Source: Chloroflexota bacterium (lineage in GTDB: Bacteria; Chloroflexota; Anaerolineae; Anaerolineales; DRMV01). From it: DNA of 12,713 bases. The stretch lies in assembly GCA_013153135.1 (NCBI GenBank), contig JAADFA010000111.1:1-12713 (forward strand), written 5' to 3'. Shown piece after piece: positions 1 through 6,007 of the stretch (positions within the stretch are counted from its first letter, which is position 1; each line of letters opens with the position of its first letter). The notes under the pieces are model-generated. The model worked only from the letters and a program-made list of their open reading frames with translations, had not been told where the DNA came from and searched no databases. The position numbers and the translations under genes are program-made.

Positions 1-245
1 TCCGCGCCACGCTGATAATCTTGCGCGTCGTTGGCCAGGTTGACGCCGATCTGCAACAAGAGCGCGGCCACCAGGGTCGCGAGCGCGACCAAAGGCCGAA
101 ACACCCCCTGGGCTGCGGCCAGCCCTAAGCCCGCGACCACCGGCCCCGCGGCCGCGAACAGGGTTTTGGGCCGCGCGGCCACCCACCACACCCGCCAGCC
201 ACGCGGTCGCTGTGCGTGGCTCGCTACAGGCACGTTGGACGACAT
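1..245 (-). CDS. menA: 1,4-dihydroxy-2-naphthoate polyprenyltransferase (MenA), N-terminal part, cut by window edge
   Basis: Only the first 81 codons are present; the gene continues beyond base 1. MenA is a membrane enzyme of the UbiA family. It attaches the prenyl tail to 1,4-dihydroxy-2-naphthoate and releases CO2, the membrane step of menaquinone synthesis. Seen here: a short N-terminal tail, then WVAARPKTLFAAAGPVVAG (residues 21-39), which matches the MenA start (ARPKTL..A..PV..G), then a hydrophobic segment at about 52-65. Next comes QIGVNLANDAQDYQRGA (65-81), which holds the first Asp-rich motif NDxxD (N72, D73, D76) that binds Mg-diphosphate in this family. The ATG at 245-243 follows AAGGAGA with good spacing on the minus strand, which fixes the start. 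It is divergent from the small membrane-protein gene. Another UbiA-family prenyltransferase is possible, but the RPKTL and NLANDAQDY context favours MenA. Confidence 0.85.
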   Translation of the reverse strand, partial: MSSNVPVASHAQRPRGWRVWWVAARPKTLFAAAGPVVAGLGLAAAQGVFRPLVALATLVAALLLQIGVNLANDAQDYQRGA

Positions 246-302
246 GGATATCTCCTTCCTTACAAACCCGCGGTTTCATCCCGCGTGGCCCATATAGGGC
301 TG

Positions 303-314
303 TTACAATTGTAA
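303..314. promoter_or_regulatory. palindromic divergent promoter core between menA and the small membrane-protein gene
   Basis: The 12-base sequence TTACAATTGTAA is its own reverse complement. It contains TACAAT (5 of 6 matches to the -10 consensus) on the plus strand at 304-309 and again on the minus strand at 313-308. It lies 26 bases before the GTG of the rightward gene and 57 bases before the menA start, suitable distances for both. No convincing -35 hexamer is seen on either side. It could instead be, or also be, a repressor site. Confidence 0.5.
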
Positions 315-340
315 ACGAACCCAGCCACAGGAGGTGGGTT

Positions 341-571
341 GTGGCTTTCGACGATCTACGCTCCTTGTTAGGTGACGAAAACAACACGGATGAGATGGAC
401 GAAGTTATCGAAGAGGAATCGCTGCCCCGCACGCAGCCTGACCAAAAACGCTCATCGCGGGTGAACATCTCGCCCCAAGCTTTTTTCGTTGTCAATATGC
501 TTCTCTTCTTCACGGTTTGTTTGCTGAGCTTGGTCTTCCTCCTCCTGACGGGTCGTTTGGTTCCTGGTTAG
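341..571 (+). CDS. small single-pass membrane protein with acidic N-terminal domain, function unknown
   Basis: 76 residues, not recognised as a named family. The start is GTG at 341, six bases after a strong AGGAGG (329-334). An upstream in-frame ATG at 212 would lie antisense to menA and has no such site. Residues 1-30 are strongly acidic (for example DENNTDEMDEVIEEE at 12-26). A basic patch KRSSR (36-40) is followed by one hydrophobic segment at about 47-70 (AFFVVNMLLFFTVCLLSLVF) and a six-residue tail. The basic patch before the segment predicts the acidic part in the cytoplasm. The stop lies 21 bases before the sbcC start, so the two are probably cotranscribed from the promoter near 303-314. 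Nothing in the sequence gives a function; a membrane anchor or adaptor is only a guess. Good ribosome binding site and placement make it a real gene. Confidence 0.75.
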   Translation: MAFDDLRSLLGDENNTDEMDEVIEEESLPRTQPDQKRSSRVNISPQAFFVVNMLLFFTVCLLSLVFLLLTGRLVPG

Positions 572-592
572 ACGTTTTTACGGAGGCGCCCG

Positions 593-3163
593 GTGATCCC
601 GGAAGAGCTGCGGTTGGAGGGCTTCCTTTCGTACTTGAAGCCCGCCCGGCTGGACTTTCGGTGCTTTGACCTCGCGTGCATCAGTGGCCCTAACGGCGCG
701 GGGAAATCCAGCCTGCTGGATGCGATGACGTGGGCCCTGTTCGGCGTCGCGCGGCGCCGGGACGAGGGCGTCATTCACAACCGCGCGGACGTCGCGCGCG
801 TGGAGCTGATTTTTCAGCACCAGGGTGTGCGGTATCGGGTGCAGCGCGCGCGTGTGCGCGGCCGAAGCCAAGAGCTCGAGCTGCATCAATGGGACCCAAG
901 CCGAGAACGGTGGCGTCCGCTCACGGAGCGCCGCCTGCGCGATACGCAGGCCCGACTCGAGGACCTGTTGCATATGGATTACCGGACGTTTGTTCACGCG
1001 TCTTTCTTCTTGCAAGGGCAGGCTGATAATTTTGCGCGCGCCACGCCCAGCGCACGCAAGGAGATCTTGGCACGCATTTTGGACTTGGACGCGTGGCAGC
1101 GTTGCGCGACGCGCGCCAAAGAGCGCCGCCGTGAAGCTGAGGGTACCTTGGCCCACCTGGAGCAGTCCATCCAGGCCGCGCAGACCGTACTAGCGGAGGA
1201 GCCCCGGTACCGTAACCGCCTCGCGGATGTGGAACAGGCCCTGCGCGAAGTCGCGGAGCAGTTGGCCCAGCAGGAAGCCCTGCTGCGCGCGGCCGAACAG
1301 CAACAAGCCCTGCTGGATGAGGTCACCGCACGCTGGCAGGAAGCCCAAGCCCGCGCGCAACAAGCACAACAACGTTGGCGCGAGGCGCAAGCCCAGGTGC
1401 AGCAGATGGAACAAACCCACGCCCAGCTTCAGGCTTTGCTGGCACAACGGGAGACTATCGAAGCCCAGTACCAACGTTACCAGAGCCTGCAGACGCAACT
1501 GCGGGAATGGGACGCCAGAGCCAGCCAATACCGCGCGCTTTGGGAAGAGGCTCAGCGCCTTGAGGCTCAGTACCAACAAGCCCGCGCACGGCTGGAAGAG
1601 GAACAGCGCCACCTCCAACAGCAGATCCAGCGCTGGCAAGCACTGCAGGAACGCCTCGCGACCTGGTCACAACAGATCCAGCGCCTGGACAAAAGCCTGG
1701 CCGAGGTCCGCGAGCGCCTCGCGTCGTTGGCCGACCTGGATGCCCGCCGCGAGGCTTTGCTGCAGGAGCAAGCGGATTTGCTCGCGCGGAACAGGCAGCT
1801 GCGTGAGCGCATGGACGAACTCGCGCAGCGTCGGGACCAGCTGCGCGCCGCGCGCGCGACCTGCCCACTATGTGGCCAACCCCTCAGCGAGGACCATCGC
1901 AGCCACATTTTGGATCAAATCGAGACCGAAGGCAAAGCTCTGGCCGAGACTTACCGCGCGAACAAAGAGCGCCTGAGGGCCATTGCTTCTGAGCTGAAGG
2001 CCATTGAGCAGGCTTTGAGAGAGCGAACAGATCTCGAGCACCGCGAGCAGGCTTTACGCAGCCAACGGGAGCGACTGCAAGGGCAGATCGACCAGGCCCG
2101 CGCGGAGGGCGAGGCGTTGGAGGCCTTACACGCGCGTCTGCGTGATGTGGAGGCCTTGCTCACGTCGGGCGCCTTTGCCCCAGAGGTGCGCGAGGCGCTG
2201 CAGCGTGTGCATCGCGCGTTGGCTGCACTCGACTACGACCCCACGCAACACGACACGCTGCGCGCACAAATCCACACCTTCGCAGAAGCCGAAGCCGCGT
2301 ATCAGCGTCTGCTCCAAGCCCAGGCCCGGTTGCAGGAGGTCGCCCAACGCTTGGAGGACTGGCGTCGCCGCGCGCGAGAAGCCCAGAGCGAATTTGAACA
2401 ATGGCAGCGCGAAGTACGCGCGCTCGAGGAAAAGCGTCGGACGCTCGCGAGCCAAGGTCCGGACCTCGACGCGCTCCGTCAGGGCTGGTTGCGCTTGCGC
2501 GACCGCGAGAGTCAGCTCAACCAAGAGCGGGGTGCGCTGCAACAGCAGCTGGACTACATCGAGCAGCTACGCGCCGAACTGGCTGAGCTGCAAAAACAGC
2601 GCCGCGCGATCCAGGAGCAGATTCAGCGCTATCGTGAGGTCGAGCGCGCATGCAGCCGGGATGGTGTGCCCGCGCTGTTGGTCGAACAGGCTTTGCCCCA
2701 GATTGAAGCCGAAACCAATGCCTTGCTCGACCGCCTTACGGGGGGCGAGCTCTCCGTCCGCTTCGCGACCCAAAAGCCCTACAAGAGCCCTCGGCGTAAG
2801 GACCTGCGCGAGACATTGGAGATCTTCATCAGTACGCCCGATGGTGAGCGCCCCTTCGAGACCCTCTCTGGCGGCGAGGCCTTCCGCGTGAGCTTCGCGA
2901 TTCGGGTGGCTTTGGCCCGCTTCTTAGCGCATCGTGCCGGCGCACCCCTGGAGCTCCTGGTCATCGACGAAGGATTTGGCAGCCAAGATGCGGACGGTCG
3001 ACGTCGCTTGGTTGAGGTGATTAACGCTGTGCGGGATCAATTCGCGAAAATTTTGGTCATTACTCACATTGACGAGCTCAAGGAACGCTTCCCCGTGCGC
3101 ATTGAAGTAGAGAAAGACGCCGAAGGTTCGCGGCTCCATCTAATCGGGGTTGGGATGTGTTAG
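593..3163 (+). CDS. sbcC: SbcC/Rad50-type DNA repair ATPase
   Basis: 856 residues, starting at GTG 593 six bases after CGGAGG. SbcC is the ATPase of the SbcCD (Mre11-Rad50-like) complex that opens hairpins and processes DNA ends. Seen in order: an N-terminal ATPase half with Walker A GPNGAGKSS (32-40); a Q-loop-like FFLQGQADNF (138-147); a long Gln/Glu/Arg-rich coiled coil (about 175-420); a zinc-hook CPLC (424-427) at the turn; a returning coiled coil to about 685; and a C-terminal ATPase half opening with DGVPALLVEQALPQIE (from 690). That half carries the signature LSGGE (758-762), Walker B LLVIDEGFG with D792 and E793, and a switch histidine (H825 in VITHIDEL). All catalytic parts are intact. 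It is shorter than the E. coli protein (about 1,050 residues), mainly in the coiled coils. The usual partner gene sbcD is not adjacent; the upstream neighbour is the small membrane protein. Confidence 0.95.
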   Translation: MIPEELRLEGFLSYLKPARLDFRCFDLACISGPNGAGKSSLLDAMTWALFGVARRRDEGVIHNRADVARVELIFQHQGVRYRVQRARVRGRSQELELHQWDPSRERWRPLTERRLRDTQARLEDLLHMDYRTFVHASFFLQGQADNFARATPSARKEILARILDLDAWQRCATRAKERRREAEGTLAHLEQSIQAAQTVLAEEPRYRNRLADVEQALREVAEQLAQQEALLRAAEQQQALLDEVTARWQEAQARAQQAQQRWREAQAQVQQMEQTHAQLQALLAQRETIEAQYQRYQSLQTQLREWDARASQYRALWEEAQRLEAQYQQARARLEEEQRHLQQQIQRWQALQERLATWSQQIQRLDKSLAEVRERLASLADLDARREALLQEQADLLARNRQLRERMDELAQRRDQLRAARATCPLCGQPLSEDHRSHILDQIETEGKALAETYRANKERLRAIASELKAIEQALRERTDLEHREQALRSQRERLQGQIDQARAEGEALEALHARLRDVEALLTSGAFAPEVREALQRVHRALAALDYDPTQHDTLRAQIHTFAEAEAAYQRLLQAQARLQEVAQRLEDWRRRAREAQSEFEQWQREVRALEEKRRTLASQGPDLDALRQGWLRLRDRESQLNQERGALQQQLDYIEQLRAELAELQKQRRAIQEQIQRYREVERACSRDGVPALLVEQALPQIEAETNALLDRLTGGELSVRFATQKPYKSPRRKDLRETLEIFISTPDGERPFETLSGGEAFRVSFAIRVALARFLAHRAGAPLELLVIDEGFGSQDADGRRRLVEVINAVRDQFAKILVITHIDELKERFPVRIEVEKDAEGSRLHLIGVGMC

Positions 3164-3200
3164 AATTGCGCCCGCTAGTTTCATCCCTTGGAGGTGCGCG

Positions 3201-3521
3201 ATGACCTTGCGGGAAGTGACCAGCCAAGAATTCGAAAGCCAAGTGCTTCAAGCCTCGCGTCCTGTCCTTGTGGACTTCACCGCGGAATGGTGCGCGCCGT
3301 GCAAGCTGCTCAAGCCTGTGCTCGAAGAGCTCGCGGTCGAATGGCAGGGCAAAGTGGATATTGTCGAATTCGACGTGGATAAGGACCCCAGTATGGCCGC
3401 ACGATACCGCGTCTTGGGCGTACCCACTATGATTTTGTTCGTCAATGGCCAGGCCAAGGCTCGGCTGACCGGGTTTAAACCCAAGCCGAAGATCATCAAG
3501 AAGTTCAGCCCCTATATCTAG
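3201..3521 (+). CDS. thioredoxin
   Basis: 106 residues, the usual thioredoxin length. It is a cytoplasmic disulfide reductase that passes electrons from thioredoxin reductase to target proteins. Seen: a typical fold with active site WCAPC (C31 and C34, variant CAPC instead of the common CGPC) after LVDFTAE, the FDVDKDP turn (57-63), and the cis-proline loop GVPT (73-76) followed by MILFVNGQ. There is no signal peptide or lipobox. The start chosen is ATG 3201, six bases after GGAGG at 3190-3194; an in-frame ATG at 3150 lies inside sbcC and is not supported. The gene begins 37 bases after sbcC ends and is followed 29 bases later by the rhodanese lipoprotein gene. A -10-like TAGAAT overlaps the sbcC stop codon but lacks a visible -35, so whether it has its own promoter is uncertain. 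The CAPC active site suggests a specialised redox potential (inference). Confidence 0.93.
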   Translation: MTLREVTSQEFESQVLQASRPVLVDFTAEWCAPCKLLKPVLEELAVEWQGKVDIVEFDVDKDPSMAARYRVLGVPTMILFVNGQAKARLTGFKPKPKIIKKFSPYI

Positions 3522-3550
3522 CAACGAATCCTCTAACGAAGGAGGTCGCG

Positions 3551-3964
3551 ATGCGGACGCAACGTCGATGGTTCCTTCTGTTGGGTCTTCTGACCGCGCT
3601 GGCTGCGCTGCTCGTCGGGTGCGGTGAAAAGACTACCTTCAAAAAGCTAACCCCGCCCGAGGCGTACCAGCTTATCCAGCAGCACAAAGACGACCCCAAC
3701 TTTGTTATCTTAGATGTGCGCACGCCCGAAGAATACCGCGCGGGCCACATCCCTGGCGCACAAAACCTAGATTTCTACGCGCCGGACTTCCAAGAGAAGT
3801 TAAGCCAGCTGCCTAAAGATAAAGTGTACTTTATCTATTGCAACAGCGGCAATCGCAGCGGGCAAACTTTTGAGATGATGAAGCGTATGGGCTTCAAAGA
3901 GGTGTACGACCTGCAAGGTGGTATCCAGGCTTGGTATCAGGGTGGGTACCCAATTACACGATAG
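3551..3964 (+). CDS. single-domain rhodanese lipoprotein
   Basis: 137 residues. Residues 1-24 form a lipoprotein signal: basic start MRTQRR, hydrophobic core WFLLLGLLTALAAL, lipobox LVGC with the lipidated cysteine at 24. The rest is one rhodanese domain: FVILDVRTPEEYRAGHIPGA (51-70) is the standard signature, and the active loop is CNSGNRS (97-103) with the sulfur-carrying C97 and R102, then DLQGGIQAWYQGGYPI near the end. Such proteins carry sulfane sulfur as a cysteine persulfide; here it would sit on the outer face of the membrane. The start ATG 3551 follows GGAGG with five-base spacing. It lies between thioredoxin and recR with gaps of 29 and 8 bases, so is probably in one transcript with them. 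The physiological substrate is not shown by the sequence. Confidence 0.92.
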   Translation: MRTQRRWFLLLGLLTALAALLVGCGEKTTFKKLTPPEAYQLIQQHKDDPNFVILDVRTPEEYRAGHIPGAQNLDFYAPDFQEKLSQLPKDKVYFIYCNSGNRSGQTFEMMKRMGFKEVYDLQGGIQAWYQGGYPITR

Positions 3965-3972
3965 AGGCGCGT

Positions 3973-4587
3973 ATGCCCCCTGTCACAAGCTTGCCCAAAC
4001 CGCTACAACGGCTCATCCAGGCCTTTGAACGCCTGCCGGGTATTGGGCCTAAGACGGCCTCCCGGCTGGCGTTTTATTTGCTGCGCGCGCCGGATGAGGT
4101 TCGTCAGGAACTGCAACAGGCGTTGGCCGAGGTGCCCAAGGTCACCTACTGCCAACGTTGCTTTTATTTCGCGGAGCCAGGTCAGACCCTGTGCCCCATC
4201 TGTCAGGACCCGCAACGGGATCACACCACTGTGTGCGTGGTCGAAGACCCCTTGGACGTGGTCGCGATTGAACGTACGGGTCTGTACCAGGGGGTGTATC
4301 ACGTGCTGCACGGTGTGCTCTCGCCCATTGAAGGGATCGGTCCAGAGGACTTACGCATCCGCGAACTCGAGGACCGCATCCCCGCCGAGGGGATCCGGGA
4401 AGTTATTTTGGCCACCAACCCCAGCCTGGAAGGCGACGCGACCGCGGCATACCTGGCTCAACGTCTCAAACCCTTAGGCGTCAAGGTTACGCGGCTGGCG
4501 CAAGGCCTGCCCACCGGCGGCGACTTGGAATACGCGGACCAGGCCACCCTGGCTCGGGCCCTACTGGGACGCCAAGAAATGACCTAA
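3973..4587 (+). CDS. recR: recombination mediator protein RecR
   Basis: 204 residues, normal RecR length. RecR, with RecF and RecO, helps load RecA on gapped DNA. Seen in order: an N-terminal helix-hairpin-helix region LPGIGPKTASRLAFYLL (21-37); a four-cysteine zinc site (C60, C63, C74, C77); and a Toprim domain starting VCVVEDPLDVVAIE (88-100; acidic E91, D92) with HGVLSPIEGIGPEDL (113-127) and ATNPSLEGDATAAYLA (147-162). The C-terminal GLPTGGDLEYADQATLARAL is characteristic of RecR. The start is ATG 3973, five bases after GAGG at 3964-3967, which itself overlaps the rhodanese stop codon; an in-frame ATG at 3931 lies inside the rhodanese gene and is rejected. In many bacteria recR follows dnaX and a YbaB/EbfC gene; that partner arrangement is absent here. 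Confidence 0.97.
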   Translation: MPPVTSLPKPLQRLIQAFERLPGIGPKTASRLAFYLLRAPDEVRQELQQALAEVPKVTYCQRCFYFAEPGQTLCPICQDPQRDHTTVCVVEDPLDVVAIERTGLYQGVYHVLHGVLSPIEGIGPEDLRIRELEDRIPAEGIREVILATNPSLEGDATAAYLAQRLKPLGVKVTRLAQGLPTGGDLEYADQATLARALLGRQEMT

Positions 4588-4627
4588 AGGTTCACGTGAG
4601 GGTTGGCAGGTCACGGCTGCAAGTTCT

Positions 4628-4649
4628 CGTGCATCATTACTGATGCACG
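4628..4649. promoter_or_regulatory. 9-bp inverted repeat upstream of the metal-binding lipoprotein gene
   Basis: CGTGCATCA (4628-4636) and TGATGCACG (4641-4649) are perfect reverse complements separated by TTAC. The element lies in the 90-base gap between recR and the znuA-like gene, 16 bases before GAGGAGG at 4665-4671. No T-run follows, so it is a poor terminator. Its position suits an operator for a metal-sensing repressor (Zur, MntR or DtxR type) or an mRNA leader hairpin. I cannot assign it to a known box from sequence alone. Confidence 0.45.
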
Positions 4650-4677
4650 GGCAGGTTGACGTGCGAGGAGGTACCCC

Positions 4678-5586
4678 ATGACGCGGCGACAGTTTATTAG
4701 GCTGTTGGGGTGGGTGGTCTTCCTGGGGATGGTCGGGCTGGGCACACTGGCTGGATGTCAACGCACGGGCGTGGGGCCAAACGAAGCCGAGGCTTCGCGC
4801 GTTCCTGTGGTCGCGAGCATCGCGCCATTAGCAGACCTGGTGCGGCAGGTGGGTGGTGAGCGCGTGACGGTCACGCTGATGGTGCCACCGAACATCAGCC
4901 CGCATCACTACGAGCCCACAGCTCAGCAAATGGAAGCCGTGAGCCGCGCGAAGTTAATGGTGCTCAACGGCGCGGGGCTCGAATTTTGGGCGCCGGATGT
5001 CATTCGGGCTGCACAGAACCCGAACCTCAAAGTGATTGAATTGGCCGAAGGGCTACCACGCAAAGGCGATAACCCGCACCTATGGCTCAATCCTGTGGTC
5101 ATGATGACCTACACCGACCGGGTCGCGCAGGCCCTCAGCGAGGTCGACCCTGCGGGCAAGGCCATCTACGAGGCCAATGCGGCAGCCTACAAAGCCGACC
5201 TACAGGCGTTAGACAAAGATATCCGTGCAGCCCTCGCGGGCGTGCCGGATCGCAAAGTGGTCACCTTGCACCCCGCGTGGGAGTACTTCGCGGACGAGTA
5301 TGGCCTGGAGGTCGTCGCGGTGATTCAGCCGACGCCCGCGAAAGAGCCATCCCCCGCGGAAGTCGCGGCGATTATTGACCTGATGCGCGCGGAAGGCGTG
5401 CGGGTAATCATTGTCGAAAGCCAAATGCCGCCGCACATCGCACAGTCCATCGCGCAAGAAACCGGTGCCCAATTGGTGTATATGGATCCCATTGGGGGTG
5501 TGCCACCACGCGAGACCTACATCAAAATGATGCGCTGGAACGTGAATGAATTGGTGAAGGCTTTGGGCGCAGGGGCTTCTCCGTGA
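4678..5586 (+). CDS. metal ABC transporter substrate-binding lipoprotein, ZnuA/PsaA family (cluster A-I)
   Basis: 302 residues, start ATG 4678 after GAGGAGG. Binds Zn2+ or Mn2+ outside the membrane and hands it to an ABC importer. The signal region MTRRQFIRLLG has a twin-arginine-like pattern (RRxFxxL), followed by a hydrophobic core and lipobox TLAGC with C27. Metal ligands of the family are visible: H76 or H77 in ISPHHYEP, H134 in NPHLWLNP, H198 in TLHPAWEYF, and D270 in MDPIGG. The His/Asp-rich loop seen in many zinc-specific members between the first two ligand regions is absent (the chain goes straight EGLPRKGDNPHLW), so the metal could be Mn or Zn. No permease or ATPase gene is next to it: the next feature is a repeat-rich gap and a tRNA. 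Gene symbol left empty because the metal is not settled. Confidence 0.9.
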   Translation: MTRRQFIRLLGWVVFLGMVGLGTLAGCQRTGVGPNEAEASRVPVVASIAPLADLVRQVGGERVTVTLMVPPNISPHHYEPTAQQMEAVSRAKLMVLNGAGLEFWAPDVIRAAQNPNLKVIELAEGLPRKGDNPHLWLNPVVMMTYTDRVAQALSEVDPAGKAIYEANAAAYKADLQALDKDIRAALAGVPDRKVVTLHPAWEYFADEYGLEVVAVIQPTPAKEPSPAEVAAIIDLMRAEGVRVIIVESQMPPHIAQSIAQETGAQLVYMDPIGGVPPRETYIKMMRWNVNELVKALGAGASP

Positions 5587-5596
5587 CCATTTTCAA

Positions 5597-5639
5597 GGCG
5601 AACCGGGCGGAAGAGGTGGCAGCGAAGGCTGCGTTCGCC
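5597..5639. repeat. bulged inverted repeat after the znuA-like gene
   Basis: GGCGAAC (5597-5603) pairs with GTTCGCC (5633-5639). Inside it, GCAGC (5619-5623) pairs with GCTGC (5628-5632) around the loop GAAG. Stacked together they form a 12-bp helix with one 15-base bulge on the left arm. It starts 11 bases after the stop codon. No U-tract follows. Confidence 0.5.
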
Positions 5640-5674
5640 AGGGGGTGCAGGCAAATCTCGTAGAAGCCCATGCC

Positions 5675-5696
5675 GCGGGCGGCGAAACCCGCCCGC
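5675..5696. repeat. 8-bp GC-only inverted repeat
   Basis: GCGGGCGG (5675-5682) and CCGCCCGC (5689-5696) are perfect reverse complements with a six-base loop CGAAAC. All paired bases are G or C, so the hairpin is very stable. No T-run follows. It looks like a dispersed palindromic element rather than an intrinsic terminator. Confidence 0.5.
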
Positions 5697-5753
5697 TATC
5701 CTCACCGCCCGCGCGTTGGGCTGAACTACCCGCGTGTAATTTTATGCAAACTA

Positions 5754-5775
5754 GCCGCAGGCTTCAGCCTGCGGC
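5754..5775. repeat. REP-like palindrome, 10-bp arms
   Basis: GCCGCAGGCT (5754-5763) and AGCCTGCGGC (5766-5775) are perfect reverse complements with only TC between them. The compact GC-rich shape in a gene-free gap is typical of dispersed REP-type palindromes. Only one copy is present in this window, so dispersal is inferred. Confidence 0.5.
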
Positions 5776-5851
5776 GGCGGTGCCTGCGCCTCCCCCTCGC
5801 CCCTTGACCGTTTCTACAACATTTGCGTCCACCCTTCGCCAGGCACGACCC

Positions 5852-5880
5852 TTGACAAAGTGGCCCAAGAAGCCTACAAT
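5852..5880 (+). promoter_or_regulatory. sigma70-type promoter of tRNA-Ala
   Basis: A consensus -35 TTGACA (5852-5857) is followed after exactly 17 bases by -10 TACAAT (5875-5880; 5 of 6 matches). The tRNA begins at 5901, so transcription should start about 13 to 15 bases before the mature 5' end. Confidence 0.88.
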
Positions 5881-5900
5881 AGAGGCCGCTGACAAAATAA

Positions 5901-5973
5901 GGGCCCGTAGCGCAGTTGGGAGCGCACCTCAATGGCATTGAGGGGGTCGCGGGTTCAAGTCCCGCCGGGTCCA
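5901..5973 (+). tRNA. tRNA-Ala (anticodon GGC)
   Basis: Complete 73-base cloverleaf. Acceptor GGGCCCG pairs with CGGGTCC (one G-T pair); D stem GCGC/GCGC around AGTTGGGA; anticodon stem CCTCA/TGAGG with loop ATGGCAT giving anticodon GGC; T stem GCGGG/CCCGC around TTCAAGT; discriminator A at 5973. The CCA end is not encoded (CAA follows), so it must be added by nucleotidyltransferase. It has its own consensus promoter and a strong terminator directly behind it, so it is a single-tRNA transcription unit. Confidence 0.97.
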
Positions 5974-6006
5974 CAAAAGCCCCGTCTAAGTGGCGGGGCT
6001 TTTGTG
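5972..6006. terminator. bidirectional intrinsic terminator between tRNA-Ala and the membrane-protein gene
   Basis: CACAAAAGCCCCG (5972-5984) and CGGGGCTTTTGTG (5994-6006) form a perfect 13-bp stem with a nine-base loop. The A-run and T-run inside the arms give a GC stem followed by T residues on both strands. It ends tRNA-Ala transcription on the plus strand (its first two bases overlap the tRNA 3' end). On the minus strand it begins one base after the stop codon of the leftward gene. Confidence 0.9.
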
Positions 6007-6007
6007 T

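Larger units (their letters stand above)
5587..5851. other. gene-free, hairpin-rich intergenic stretch
   Basis: Part of a 314-base gap between the znuA-like gene and tRNA-Ala (with 5852-5900, listed as a promoter). No reading frame here has a ribosome binding site or family match. It holds three separate inverted repeats, listed individually. The one nearest the znuA-like stop could help end that transcript, though none is followed by a T-run. Confidence 0.7.

Noticed and set aside
263..275. AAACC-CGC-GGTTT palindrome in the menA leader
   Set aside because: Only five-base arms; too short to separate from chance in this composition.
31..297. Plus-strand frame opposite the menA start
   Set aside because: It runs antisense to a clear MenA N-terminus with its own Shine-Dalgarno site, has low-complexity composition and no start signal.
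578..1156. 192-codon open frame antisense to sbcC
   Set aside because: No ribosome binding site and no family features. Its length is explained by the high GC content and by codon structure of the fully conserved sbcC on the other strand. The same applies to other antisense frames inside sbcC, lipA, the synthetase and the amidase genes.
3161..3166. TAGAAT as a thioredoxin promoter -10
   Set aside because: It overlaps the sbcC stop codon and no -35 element lies at 16 to 18 bases upstream; left as a remark, not a feature.
3931..3972. Earlier in-frame ATG for recR inside the rhodanese gene
   Set aside because: Adds 14 residues not typical of RecR; the ATG at 3973 follows GAGG at good spacing.
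5726..5974. Minus-strand frame across tRNA-Ala (protein starting MDPAGLEPATPS)
   Set aside because: Also a tRNA translation artefact, with no ribosome binding site.
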